Assembly (NCBI GenBank): GCA_964479045.1
Contig: CAYZJI010000008.1
Span: 26,862-90,861, forward strand
From: 2-02-FULL-47-50 sp964479045
GTDB taxonomy: Bacteria; Pseudomonadota; Gammaproteobacteria; Eutrophobiales; Eutrophobiaceae
Length of the DNA: 64,000 nucleotides
Direction: 5' to 3'
The position numbers and the translations under genes are program-made. Below the pieces are notes generated by a model. That model had not been told where the DNA came from. It ran no database searches and saw only the letters and a program-made list of their open reading frames with translations. Position 1 is the stretch's first letter; each line of letters begins with the position of its first letter. Positions 44,235 to 53,547 of the stretch are shown here, piece by piece.

Positions 44235-45854
44235 TCAGGATTCCTGACCAGACAGACAATACTGAATCAGGTTCCGGGTTGAGGAATCATCAGTTTGGTC
44301 CAGGTCTCCGGACACCAGTTCATTTTTTATTTTCACAGCAATTTTTTTTCCGAGCTCCACGCCCCACTGATCAAACGGGTTGGTGTTCCAGATGGCTGCC
44401 TGCACAAAGGTGCGATGTTCATACAATGCCAATAATTTGCCCAGAGTTTGTGGAGTGAGCTGATCGTAAATCAGGGTGGTGCTGGGTTTGTTGCCCGGTA
44501 TCATTCTGAAAGTGTCGACTGCCGGATTTTCCCGGGGGGTGCCCTCCATCAGGGTCTGGCCCTGGGCGATACAGTTCGCCAGCAATATCTGCCGGGGTTC
44601 AGGTTTTTCTCCTTTATGGCCCCGTTTACCGGCGAGCAGATCAACCGGGATCAGGTGTGTACCCTGATGCAGCAATTGCATGAAAGCGTGCTGGGCATTG
44701 GTGCCTACACCACCCCACACAACAGCGCCGGTCGAATAATTCACCGGTTCATGCAGAAGGTTTACGTTCTTCCCGTTGCTTTCCATGAACAGTTGGGCAA
44801 GGTATGGGGCGAGACGCTCCAGTCCCTGTTCATAGGGAATAACTGCCAGCGTGGAAGAATTAAAGAAATTGATATACCAGATGTCCAACAGACCGAGTAT
44901 TACCGGCAGGTTGGAGTGGAATGGAGCACTTTGGAAATGCTGATCAATTTCATGCGCCCCCGATAACAGTGATCGGAAATTTTCCATACCTATTGCCGCT
45001 GCTAATGGCAGGCCGATGGCTGACCATAACGAATAACGTCCACCAACCCATTCCCGGAACCGGAATGTATAGCTGAACTCGATACCAGAATTTTGTGCGG
45101 CTTCCGGGTGGGCAGTGATCGCTGCGAAGTGTTTTGCAAGGTCTGTACATCCCTGCGCAGTGAGCCATGCCTTTATTGTACGGGCATTGGTCAGTGTTTC
45201 CTGGGTGCTGAAAGATTTCGAGGAAACGATAAATAATGTCTGTTCATGGCTAATCTGCTCCAGTACGTCATCAAGTTCCCGTGGATCAATATTTGCGAGA
45301 AAGAGGACCTTGATGCCCGGATGATGGTAAAACTTCAGGGCCTCACACGCGAGGCGTGGCCCCAGATCAGAACCCCCTATGCCTATATTGACAATCGTGC
45401 TTAGAGATTTGCCGCTATATCCCCTGATATCACCTGCATGCAGTCGAGTGACGAACGACTCCATGCGATCCAGTTCGTGGTGCACCGACAGGCACACATC
45501 CTCGCCATTAACGGTCAGTGATGCACCCCGGGGCATGCGCAGGGCAGTGTGCAATGCCGGACGCTGCTCACTGGTATTAACGTTTGCTCCACTGAAGAGC
45601 TCTTTGATGCGTGTGGATAGACCCGATTCGGTGGCCAGTTCTGTGAGCAGGTGGATGGTCTCGTCCGTGATAAAATGCCGGGAAAAATCAACATATAACC
45701 CCTTCAGCCTTATGATATAACGCTGAGCGCGCCCCGGATCTGCCGTAAACAACTCACGCAGGTGCTGCTTTTTAATCAGGGTCTGGTGCTGCAGCAGCTT
45801 TTTCCAGGCGGCTCTGGCTGGGGGCGGTGTTGAAGCCCGGGTGTGTTGGCTCAT
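44235..45854 (-). CDS. pgi: Glucose-6-phosphate isomerase
   Basis: Interconverts glucose 6-phosphate and fructose 6-phosphate. The 539-residue protein carries both signature blocks: VVWGGVGTNAQHAFMQLLHQG and the C-terminal NTNPFDQWGVELGK. TIVNIGIGGSDLGPRLACEAL, VSSKSFSTQETLTNA and EWVGGRYSLWSAIGLP are also present. It is convergent with the first kinase gene: a palindrome GGTCAGGA-T-TCCTGACC at 44233-44249 overlaps its stop codon. It sits between two paralogous protein kinases next to a CBS-domain gene. Confidence 0.97.
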   Translation of the reverse strand: MSQHTRASTPPPARAAWKKLLQHQTLIKKQHLRELFTADPGRAQRYIIRLKGLYVDFSRHFITDETIHLLTELATESGLSTRIKELFSGANVNTSEQRPALHTALRMPRGASLTVNGEDVCLSVHHELDRMESFVTRLHAGDIRGYSGKSLSTIVNIGIGGSDLGPRLACEALKFYHHPGIKVLFLANIDPRELDDVLEQISHEQTLFIVSSKSFSTQETLTNARTIKAWLTAQGCTDLAKHFAAITAHPEAAQNSGIEFSYTFRFREWVGGRYSLWSAIGLPLAAAIGMENFRSLLSGAHEIDQHFQSAPFHSNLPVILGLLDIWYINFFNSSTLAVIPYEQGLERLAPYLAQLFMESNGKNVNLLHEPVNYSTGAVVWGGVGTNAQHAFMQLLHQGTHLIPVDLLAGKRGHKGEKPEPRQILLANCIAQGQTLMEGTPRENPAVDTFRMIPGNKPSTTLIYDQLTPQTLGKLLALYEHRTFVQAAIWNTNPFDQWGVELGKKIAVKIKNELVSGDLDQTDDSSTRNLIQYCLSGQES

Positions 45855-45884
45855 GAAGTCAGGATCAGTTTCCGGAGAGAACAG

Positions 45885-46322
45885 TCAACCGTTGCCACTG
45901 ATGTAATTTTCGAGCTGGGAGATAATAAATTCCTTCTCGGAAATAACGCTACGCATGACGTCCCTCACGGATAACATGCCGATTGGCCGATTATTTTCCA
46001 TGACCGGCATGTGCCGGACATGGTGTTTGGACATCATGGCCATGCAATCATCGACGGTCTGTTCAGGCGTCATGTAAAGCACTTTTTCGGTCATGATCTC
46101 CCGGACAGCCGTTTCGCGGGATGACCGGTTATTCAGTACGATCTTGCGGGTATAGTCACGCTCGGACAATATCCCCACGAGCCGCTCGCTATCCATAACC
46201 AGCAGGGCGCCGATCCCGGCTTCTGCCATGAGTTTTATCGCATCAAATACACTGCTGCCGGGTGGCACCGAGTATATTTTGTAGCCTTTTTCATCAAGCA
46301 TTTGGCGGATAGTGGTAGTCAT
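45885..46322 (-). CDS. CBS-domain protein
   Basis: A 145-residue protein made of two CBS motifs (about 10-65 and 75-130) forming one Bateman module, which usually binds adenosyl nucleotides or other ligands. Typical blocks are AGIGALLVMDSERLVGILSERDYTRKI and HHVRHMPVMENNRPIGMLSVRDV. No effector domain is attached. It lies 30 bases upstream of pgi and is probably co-transcribed with it. It is divergent from the second kinase gene. Confidence 0.93.
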   Translation of the reverse strand: MTTTIRQMLDEKGYKIYSVPPGSSVFDAIKLMAEAGIGALLVMDSERLVGILSERDYTRKIVLNNRSSRETAVREIMTEKVLYMTPEQTVDDCMAMMSKHHVRHMPVMENNRPIGMLSVRDVMRSVISEKEFIISQLENYISGNG

Positions 46323-46567
46323 CAGCCGGCCCCCTGTATGTCTTGTTATTGTGTAATTTGAACATACTGCCCCTGCATCCTGCCTGTAAGTTTGGCACCA
46401 GACTTTTTTAATGACAACCCGCCAGTTGTTTAACTGTAGCTTTCGGACTGAGACCTGAGGCTCAAATCAGCCAAACATTCATATCCTATTTTAATAATCC
46501 CGGCTAAAATGCCTGATGAATAAGGAATAATCCGGAGCCCGTAAACACTTACATGCACTGACAGAAC

Positions 46568-47860
46568 ATGGAACAGATACCTAAACGGCTGGGTAAGTAC
46601 GAGGTTGCGGGCGAGATTGACCGCGGTAGTATGGGTATTGTCTATCATGGGCATGATCCCTATATTGACCGCCCCGTGGCCATCAAGGTCGCCCTTGCAG
46701 AATCCCTGAATGATCCCGAATCCGGACAGCGTTACCGGAAGATGTTTTTCAACGAGGCCCATACCGCAGGCCGCCTGACCCACCCCAACATCATCAGCAT
46801 CTTTGATGCCGGTGTCGATAATGAGGTGTGTTACATCGTGATGGAATACGTCAAGGGTGGAGAAACCCTGAGAAAATACTGCACCCCGGAAAATTCACTG
46901 CCGATCGAAAAAGTCGTCGAAATCATTTTCAAGTGTGCCAAGGCACTGGATTATGCCCACCGGCAGAGCGTGGTACACCGGGACATCAAACCCTCGAATA
47001 TCCTTGTGACTGAAGATCTTGATGTCAAAATCGGCGATTTCAGTATTGCCCATATCAACAAACCGGACTCCACGGAAACCCAGCCTGTAGGCGTAATGGG
47101 TTCGCCACGCTATATGTCGCCAGAACAGCTCAAAGAGGAATTTGTGACCGGACAGTCTGATCTGTTTTCACTTGGTATCGTGATGTATGAGTTGCTGACC
47201 GGTAAACACCCATTTGCATCCGATAATTTTTCGCGGCTGGTGAATCGTATCCTCAATGAAGAACCGGCACCCTTGCGGGATGTACGTCAGGACATCCCCG
47301 AGCCGCTGCAGGCCATCGTGGACAAGGCCCTGCAGAAAGACCCGGCGAAACGTTATGCCATGGGGCTGGATCTGGCCACGGATCTGAGCAAGGCCTTTGA
47401 TGCGCTGGAAGGCCCACAGGAGGATATATCCGAGCAGGAGAAATTCAATTCCATCAAGCAACTGGAATTTTTTCAGGGTTTCCCGGATGCCGAACTGTGG
47501 GAGATCCTGCGCGCGAGTACATGGCAGAACTACGAACAACTGGAAGATATTATTGTTGAAGGCGAATTGGATGACTGTTTTTATATCATTACAGAAGGCA
47601 GGGTCACCGTAAGCAAAAACAACAAACCTATCCGTAGTCTGGAGAAGGGCGATTGTTTTGGTGAAATGGGCTATCTCGCCAAAACCAAACGTACGGCCAC
47701 CATACGCGCCGATGGTCACACTTCGTTGTTGAAAATCAATTCAACGGTTATTTCCCAGGTCTCACTGAATTGTCAGGTGCGGTTCCTCAAGGTGTTCCTG
47801 CGCACCCTGATACACCGCCTGTCTGTCACTACCGAGAAAATCACCCAGGAAACCATGTAA
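46568..47860 (+). CDS. Ser/Thr protein kinase with C-terminal cyclic-nucleotide-binding domain (copy 2)
   Basis: A 430-residue paralog of the kinase at 42912, aligning end to end without gaps. Catalytic residues (VAIK, HRDIKPSN) and the cNMP motif FGE (364-366) with R375 are conserved, and the DFS variant is shared. The glycine loop differs: position 18 is D (IDRGSMG) instead of G, which could weaken ATP binding. The kinase-to-cNMP linker also differs slightly. It lies upstream of a histidine kinase, response regulator and c-di-GMP protein in the same direction, after a 225-base gap. Confidence 0.92.
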   Translation: MEQIPKRLGKYEVAGEIDRGSMGIVYHGHDPYIDRPVAIKVALAESLNDPESGQRYRKMFFNEAHTAGRLTHPNIISIFDAGVDNEVCYIVMEYVKGGETLRKYCTPENSLPIEKVVEIIFKCAKALDYAHRQSVVHRDIKPSNILVTEDLDVKIGDFSIAHINKPDSTETQPVGVMGSPRYMSPEQLKEEFVTGQSDLFSLGIVMYELLTGKHPFASDNFSRLVNRILNEEPAPLRDVRQDIPEPLQAIVDKALQKDPAKRYAMGLDLATDLSKAFDALEGPQEDISEQEKFNSIKQLEFFQGFPDAELWEILRASTWQNYEQLEDIIVEGELDDCFYIITEGRVTVSKNNKPIRSLEKGDCFGEMGYLAKTKRTATIRADGHTSLLKINSTVISQVSLNCQVRFLKVFLRTLIHRLSVTTEKITQETM

Positions 47861-48085
47861 ATCAGTCTTATAAAGGCAGGCATCTGCAATTATATTGTCG
47901 CACTGCCAACGTTTGTCATGGACATGATATATGTTTTGTTTGCCTATTGTTTGGATTGTGTCTAAAGTTAATTGAGAACTACATTTTCTATCTCATAATT
48001 GGACTATTTGCGACTGGAGCATTGAATAGCAGGCTTCTGGTTTCAGCTAGTAAGGAAGAAGGATCTGGTAGAGCAGGATTTGTCA

Positions 48086-49950
48086 TTGCCTGGAACGCGT
48101 TCTCTCGCAGCGGGGAGACGGTGGGCTGTTTTTTTATTTCCTGTGCTGGTTCTGCTGGGCTTTACCGTGCTGGCAATTGATAGTTATCGCCAGATTGATC
48201 ATGAACTCACCGATGCAACACTCTCTCGCCGTCTTTCTATAGCAGAGCTTTCGGCTGTAACACTTTCGGAAAAATTTGATCACATGATCGGAATCGGTCT
48301 CGCACTGGCTACCCGGGTGCAATTCCGCAAACTGATCGCTGAAGAAAGGTGGGANNNNNNNNNNNNNNNNNNNNNNNNNNNNNNNNNNNNNNNNNNNNNN
48401 NNNNNNNNNNNNNNNNNNNNNNNNNNNNNNNNNNNNNNNNNNNNNNNNNNNNNNTCGCACTGGCTACCCGGGTGCAATTCCGCAAACTGATCGCTGAAGA
48501 AAGGTGGGAGGAAGCAATACATATCCTGGAAGCAGTCCCCGAAGATTTCCCATTTATTGAACGATTACATCTGACCGATGTACATGGCATCAAACGTGTT
48601 GAGATCCCTGCGCTGGATGTAGGTATCGGCGAGAGTTTTGCTCATCGGGAATGGTATCAAAATGTTAGCCGTAACTGGGAGCCCTACATCTCTCCTGTAT
48701 TTGAAAGACGCGCGCCGCCCCGGCGTAATATTTTTGCCGTCGCTGTGCCGGTAAAAGATCAACAGGACAAGCCCCTGGCAATTCTGGTCATGCATACGGA
48801 TCTGGGAGCTTTTTTTGACTGGGCAAGAAACATTGAAATAGGTCCTGGGGGTTTTTTATACATAGTAGACAGCAAGGGACAACTGGCCTTTCATCCTAAA
48901 TACCCGGCACAGGGTGAGATTATCGATTATAAGGAAGTACCGGTTGTACAACTTGTCTTGCAGGGCAAGACGAATGTGGAAATAACCTATAACCCGGTGG
49001 AAAAAGAGAAACGCGTCTCAGCTTATGTCCCGGCGAAATATGGATGGGGCGTGATTGCACAGCAGCCTGTGACGACAGCATTTGCATTCAAAAACCGGCA
49101 AATGCAACACATTCTTTTTGGATATGGTCTGATTCTTCTGTTTTCTGTTCTGGTGATTGTGCTGGCAGCACAGATTTTCCGTCAACGCCGCAAAGTAGAC
49201 GAAGATCACCGGGTCATGAATGAACTGGAATTTCGAGTTGCGAAACGCACACATGAACTTGAAGCAGTAAACAGGGAACTGGAGAGTTTCAGTTATTCGG
49301 TTTCCCATGATCTACGTTCCCCGCTCCGGGCCATAGAAGGATTTACCCAGATTATGGTTGAGGATTATGGCCCGCAACTGGATGCGGAAGGCAACCGTCT
49401 GTTGTTAGTCATCCGGGATAATGCCCGCCGCATGAGCATGCTGATTGATGATTTGCTGGCATTTTCGCGGCTGGGTCGGCAGGCCATGAAAGCGGTGGAT
49501 ATCAATATGAAACAACTGGTGGAAAATGTGATTCATGAACTGCAGGCACAGAACACTTCACAGGACATGAATTTCATCATTCATCCTCTGCCCGAGGCGC
49601 GGGGTGACCGCACCCTCATCCAACAGGTCTGGGTTAATCTCATTTCCAACGCGATCAAATACAGCGGATCGCAGCCTCAATCGCGGATTGAAGTGGGGAG
49701 CTATACCAAAGACATGGAAATTGTTTACTACGTAAAGGACAACGGCACAGGATTTAACATGGAATATTATGACAAGTTGTTTATGGTGTTTCAGCGGTTA
49801 CACCGGACGGAAGATTTTCCCGGCACGGGAATAGGACTTGCGATAGTGCAGAGAGTGATTGCACGTCATGGCGGCCGGGTATGGGCAGAATCCGTCGTTA
49901 ATGCCGGCGCTACCTTTTATTTCAGTTTGCCTGTCATACCTGGACCATAG
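48086..49950 (+). CDS. Membrane histidine kinase with Cache sensor, interrupted by a scaffold gap
   Basis: A predicted sensor kinase of about 569 residues once the gap is removed. An N-terminal helix (about 13-32), a periplasmic dCache-type domain (PGGFLYIVDSKGQLAFHP; YGWGVIAQQP), a second helix (HILFGYGLILLFSVLVIVLAAQ), a HisKA box SVSHDLRSPLRA and an HATPase domain (NAIKYS, DNGTGFNM, GTGIGLAIV). The 100 N are flanked by an identical 55-base repeat, and deleting repeat plus N (155 bases) restores one frame. Start: TTG 48086, with AGGA seven bases upstream, or TTG 48080. The next gene encodes an Rcp1-like response regulator, its probable partner. Confidence 0.88.
48300..48354. repeat. 55-base sequence left of the N gap
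   Basis: Identical to 48455-48509 on the other side of the gap. It is most simply the overlap of two contigs that scaffolding failed to merge. Confidence 0.95.
48355..48454. other. Assembly gap of 100 N
   Basis: Exactly 100 undetermined bases, the conventional size for a gap of unknown length. The flanking 55-base duplication indicates the real gap is probably negative (overlap). Confidence 0.99.
48455..48509. repeat. 55-base sequence right of the N gap
   Basis: Second copy of the 48300-48354 sequence, in the same reading frame of the kinase (both encode ALATRVQFRKLIAEERW). Confidence 0.95.
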
Positions 49951-49959
49951 GAGGAATTT

Positions 49960-50409
49960 ATGACTGACAATGACCAGCAGGTGGAAATTCTGATTGTGGA
50001 AGACAACCCCAATGATTATGAATTGACTACCCGTGCCTTGAGAAAAATCAATCTTGCCAACAGGCTGCATTGGGTCAAGGACGGGGCGGAGGCGCTGGAT
50101 TTCATTTTCTGTAAAGGTATCTACGCTTACCGCCTGCCTGTAAATGGCCCACGCTTGGTCCTGCTGGATTTGAAGCTGCCCAAGGTGGATGGGATACAGG
50201 TGCTTAGAGAGATCAAGGCCTCAGAATCAACCCGGAGTCTCCCGGTCGTTATGTTAACTTCGTCACAAGAAGAATGTGACATTGTGGAAAGTTACAAGCT
50301 GGGGGTTAATAGTTACATAGTTAAGCCGGTCGATTTTCAGAAATTTATGGAAACCGTTTCCGGCGCCGGTTTTTACTGGATGCTGATTAACAAAGCACCG
50401 CCGTCATAA
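49960..50409 (+). CDS. Single-domain response regulator (Rcp1-like)
   Basis: A 149-residue receiver with no output domain. The acidic pocket is in IVEDNPNDYE, the phospho-acceptor Asp in LVLLDLKLPKVDG, the switch Thr in VMLTSSQEE and the Lys in YIVKPVDF. The insertions and the DLKLPKVDGIQVL motif are those of the Rcp1 class, which pair with phytochrome-like histidine kinases of the kind encoded 9 bases upstream. It probably passes the signal by protein contact to the large c-di-GMP protein that follows 14 bases later. Confidence 0.94.
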   Translation: MTDNDQQVEILIVEDNPNDYELTTRALRKINLANRLHWVKDGAEALDFIFCKGIYAYRLPVNGPRLVLLDLKLPKVDGIQVLREIKASESTRSLPVVMLTSSQEECDIVESYKLGVNSYIVKPVDFQKFMETVSGAGFYWMLINKAPPS

Positions 50410-50423
50410 GGATACTGCACAGC

Positions 50424-53400
50424 ATGCAACGCGAGATCAGGGTGTTGATGGTGGAGGATGTTGCCACTGACGCAGAACTTGAGTTGCGTGAGTTGCAAAG
50501 GGCAGGTTTTGCCTGTATTACCGAGCGCGTGGACAATGAGCCGGAATTGCGCAGGGCGCTCCGTGATTTTAAACCGGACATCATCCTTTCCGATTTTACC
50601 TTGTCCGGAACATTCGATGGGCAGCGTGCTCTTACCATAAGCCAGGAGCTGGCGCCCCAGACCCCCTTCATTTTTGTCTCAGGCACGATTGGGGAAGAAC
50701 GTGCGGTCGATTCCCTCAAGGGTGGTGCCACCGATTACATACTCAAAACCAACCTCCTGCGCCTTGCCGACTCCATCAGGCGCGCATTGAATGAAGCGGA
50801 GCAGCGGGAAGCCAGAAAAAAAGCTGAACAGGAAATTGAAGAGCAGCGGCAATTTCTGCGCAGGATAATTGACCTGAACAAGAACATGATTTTCGCAAAG
50901 GATCGTGAGGGGCGTTTTATTCTGGCGAATGACGCACTGGCAAGGATATTTGGTATATCACCTGATGTCATGATCGGGAAAACCAATGCTGATTTTATGC
51001 CTGATCCGGAGCTGGTCTCAAAATACCAGCAGGAAGAAAAAGATGTAATGGAGACTTGTCGCGAGAAATTTTATCCGGAGGTCGAAATCAGGGATATAGA
51101 GGGCAATACACGCTGGCTACAGACTGTTATAAGTCCGATTATATCTGCAGATGGGCAAGTGGAGATGTTGCTTGCTGTCGGTACGGATATTACTGAGCGC
51201 AAGCGTATGGAGGATGATTTGCGACAAAGTGTGGCGCGGTTTGAAACCCTTTCAAGTGCGACCAATGATGCTGTCTGGGACTGGGATTTGAATAACGACA
51301 AACTCTGGTGGAATGAATCCTTCAAAACACTTTTTGGTTATCGGGAAGATGATATCAATCCGGAAATTGGTTTCTGGACGACGCACATTCATCCTGATGA
51401 CAGATCCAGGGTTGAAAAAGGTATTCATGAAATAATCTACGGGCAGGGTAATTCGTGGAGTGATGAATACCGTTTTGAACGCCGTGACGGAAATTATGCT
51501 TATGTCCTTGACCGTGGTTTTGTGATACGTAACCGGCAGGGCAAGGGCGTGCGGATGATCGGGGCCATGATGGATATGACCGAGCGTCATGAGCAGGAAA
51601 TGAAGATTGCTCGCCTGAACAGGATTCGTGATGTATTGAATGGAATCAATTACACCATCATACGGGTAAGAGATCGCCAGAAACTCTGTGAAGAGGCCTG
51701 TCGAATTGCTGTTGAACATGGCAATTTTGCCATGGCCTGGATAGGACTCGCCAATCCTGCGAGCAGGAAGATTGTGCCTCTGGCCATCTATGGTGCTGAC
51801 AAAGGTTTTCTTGAAGTTGCCAGCTTTGCAGCAACAATTGATGCTCCGGATGGACAAAATCTTGTGAGCAGGTCCCTGCATGAGAACCGGCCGGTAATCA
51901 GTAATGATGTAATAACTACATCGGGTATCCAGTATCGTCAGGAACTGCTTGAACGAGGCTTCCGCTCGTTTGCGGTATTACCTTTATCTGTCGGAGGAGA
52001 GGCAGTTGGTACATTCACTCTCTACAGCTATGAGTTGTTTGCGTTCGATGAAGAAGAGATGAAACTTCTCAAGGACATGGCCGGAGATATCTCATTTGCC
52101 CTTGAATACATTGATAAAGAGCAACAACTGAATTATCTCGCCTACAATGATGTCTTGACTGGTCTTGCCAATCGCATTCTGTTTTCAGACCGTCTGACCC
52201 AGACTCTGCATGGTCTTGAACAGGGAGAACTTGCCGCCTTGCTGTTGGTTGATATTGAAAGATTTACCTATATCAATGAAGTCTTTGGGCGTTATGCAGG
52301 TGACCAGTTACTGGTTGAAATTGCGGGGCGTCTGAAAAAAATTTTTCCGGAGCATGATCAGATAGCGCGTGTTTCAGCAGATTGTTTTGCCGTGCTGGTA
52401 CATGGCGTCAGTAATGCCGCCGAGGTGGCACGTTTTCTTGAGGATAAATTGCTTCCAGCCCTTTCTGTGCCACTCATGATAGAAAAGCAGTCTTTGAAGA
52501 TCGCTATCAAGTCGGGTGTGGCGATTGCGCCACTGGATGGTCAGAACGCAGAGAACCTCTTTATCAATGCCGAAGCGGCGCTTAAAAGCGCGAAAAATTC
52601 AGGCGACCGGTATCTGTTCTATGCGCCGGACATGAATGCCCTGGTGGCGGAAAAACTCGGACTTGAAAACAAATTGCGTCAGGCTCTCGATCGGGACGAG
52701 TTCGTTCTGTTCTATCAGCCTAAAATCGATCTTGCCAATGGCAAGATATGCGGTCTCGAAGCCCTGATACGCTGGCGCCGGCAAACCGGACTGGTTCCGC
52801 CCAACAAATTTGTTCCTCTGCTTGAAGAGACTGGATTGATCCTCGATGTGGGTCAGTGGGTTATCCGTCAGGCTGCACTGGAATATCTCCACTGGCGTGA
52901 ATTAGGACTGAACCCACCATCAGTGGCCGTCAATATTTCACCAGTGCAACTCAAGCGGAGAGACTTTGTAGAACAGACTACCTGCATATTGGAGGAGTAT
53001 TCCGGTGCACGTCTGGAGTTTGAAATCACAGAAACGTTGATCATGCAGAACCTTGAAGAGAACATCAGCAAACTCAACCAACTCAGGGAGCGCGGGATTG
53101 TCATTTGTATTGATGATTTTGGCACGGGTTACTCATCTTTACGTTATCTCGCCAAACTGCCTGTAACCACATTGAAAATAGACCGTGCGTTTATTTCGTC
53201 TCTGGATGCCAGCCCGGAAGACACCACCATAGTTTCAGCAATCATATCGCTGGCGCGTGCACTGAATATGAAGGTCATTGCCGAGGGTGTGGAAAAAGTC
53301 GAACATGCAAAACTTCTGCGGCTGTTTAAATGTGATGAGATGCAAGGCTATCTGTTCAGCTCGCCTGTGCCTGCCCATGAAATCGCAGCCATGTTGAAAC

Positions 53401-53432
53401 AGGAGAGAACCCTTAAGCTGGATAAACGCTAG
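50424..53432 (+). CDS. REC-PAS-PAS-GAF-GGDEF-EAL c-di-GMP signalling protein
   Basis: A 1002-residue soluble protein. Order: receiver (3-120, phospho-acceptor D57), coiled coil (120-145), PAS (145-262), PAS with PAC (270-395), GAF (410-555), GGDEF (565-730), EAL (740-990). The GGDEF motif is degenerate (SADCF at 651-655), so cyclase activity is unlikely. The EAL domain keeps EALIRW (779-784) and the IDDFGTGYSSL loop with D897 and D898, so it should hydrolyse c-di-GMP. It forms an operon with the histidine kinase and single-domain regulator, and its receiver is a likely target of the same phosphorelay. Confidence 0.94.
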   Translation: MQREIRVLMVEDVATDAELELRELQRAGFACITERVDNEPELRRALRDFKPDIILSDFTLSGTFDGQRALTISQELAPQTPFIFVSGTIGEERAVDSLKGGATDYILKTNLLRLADSIRRALNEAEQREARKKAEQEIEEQRQFLRRIIDLNKNMIFAKDREGRFILANDALARIFGISPDVMIGKTNADFMPDPELVSKYQQEEKDVMETCREKFYPEVEIRDIEGNTRWLQTVISPIISADGQVEMLLAVGTDITERKRMEDDLRQSVARFETLSSATNDAVWDWDLNNDKLWWNESFKTLFGYREDDINPEIGFWTTHIHPDDRSRVEKGIHEIIYGQGNSWSDEYRFERRDGNYAYVLDRGFVIRNRQGKGVRMIGAMMDMTERHEQEMKIARLNRIRDVLNGINYTIIRVRDRQKLCEEACRIAVEHGNFAMAWIGLANPASRKIVPLAIYGADKGFLEVASFAATIDAPDGQNLVSRSLHENRPVISNDVITTSGIQYRQELLERGFRSFAVLPLSVGGEAVGTFTLYSYELFAFDEEEMKLLKDMAGDISFALEYIDKEQQLNYLAYNDVLTGLANRILFSDRLTQTLHGLEQGELAALLLVDIERFTYINEVFGRYAGDQLLVEIAGRLKKIFPEHDQIARVSADCFAVLVHGVSNAAEVARFLEDKLLPALSVPLMIEKQSLKIAIKSGVAIAPLDGQNAENLFINAEAALKSAKNSGDRYLFYAPDMNALVAEKLGLENKLRQALDRDEFVLFYQPKIDLANGKICGLEALIRWRRQTGLVPPNKFVPLLEETGLILDVGQWVIRQAALEYLHWRELGLNPPSVAVNISPVQLKRRDFVEQTTCILEEYSGARLEFEITETLIMQNLEENISKLNQLRERGIVICIDDFGTGYSSLRYLAKLPVTTLKIDRAFISSLDASPEDTTIVSAIISLARALNMKVIAEGVEKVEHAKLLRLFKCDEMQGYLFSSPVPAHEIAAMLKQERTLKLDKR

Positions 53433-53462
53433 CTGCAGCCCTTCTGGCGGATAATGATAGTG

Positions 53463-53483
53463 CAAGGATCGGGCACATCCTTG
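53463..53483. repeat. Inverted repeat between signalling and export operons
   Basis: CAAGGAT-CGGGCAC-ATCCTTG, 30 bases after the c-di-GMP gene. There is no T run, so it may be a weak terminator or an operator of the following operon. Confidence 0.35.
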
Positions 53484-53547
53484 ATGCAGGACGTACTGTT
53501 CCAGAACTGATCAGAATAAATAACACTATAAAAATAAGGAGGCTCAG

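Noticed and set aside
48355..48454. The N run as a real insertion or mobile element in the histidine kinase
   Set aside because: Exactly 100 N flanked by a 55-base identical overlap is a scaffolding artefact, and the frame closes when it is removed.
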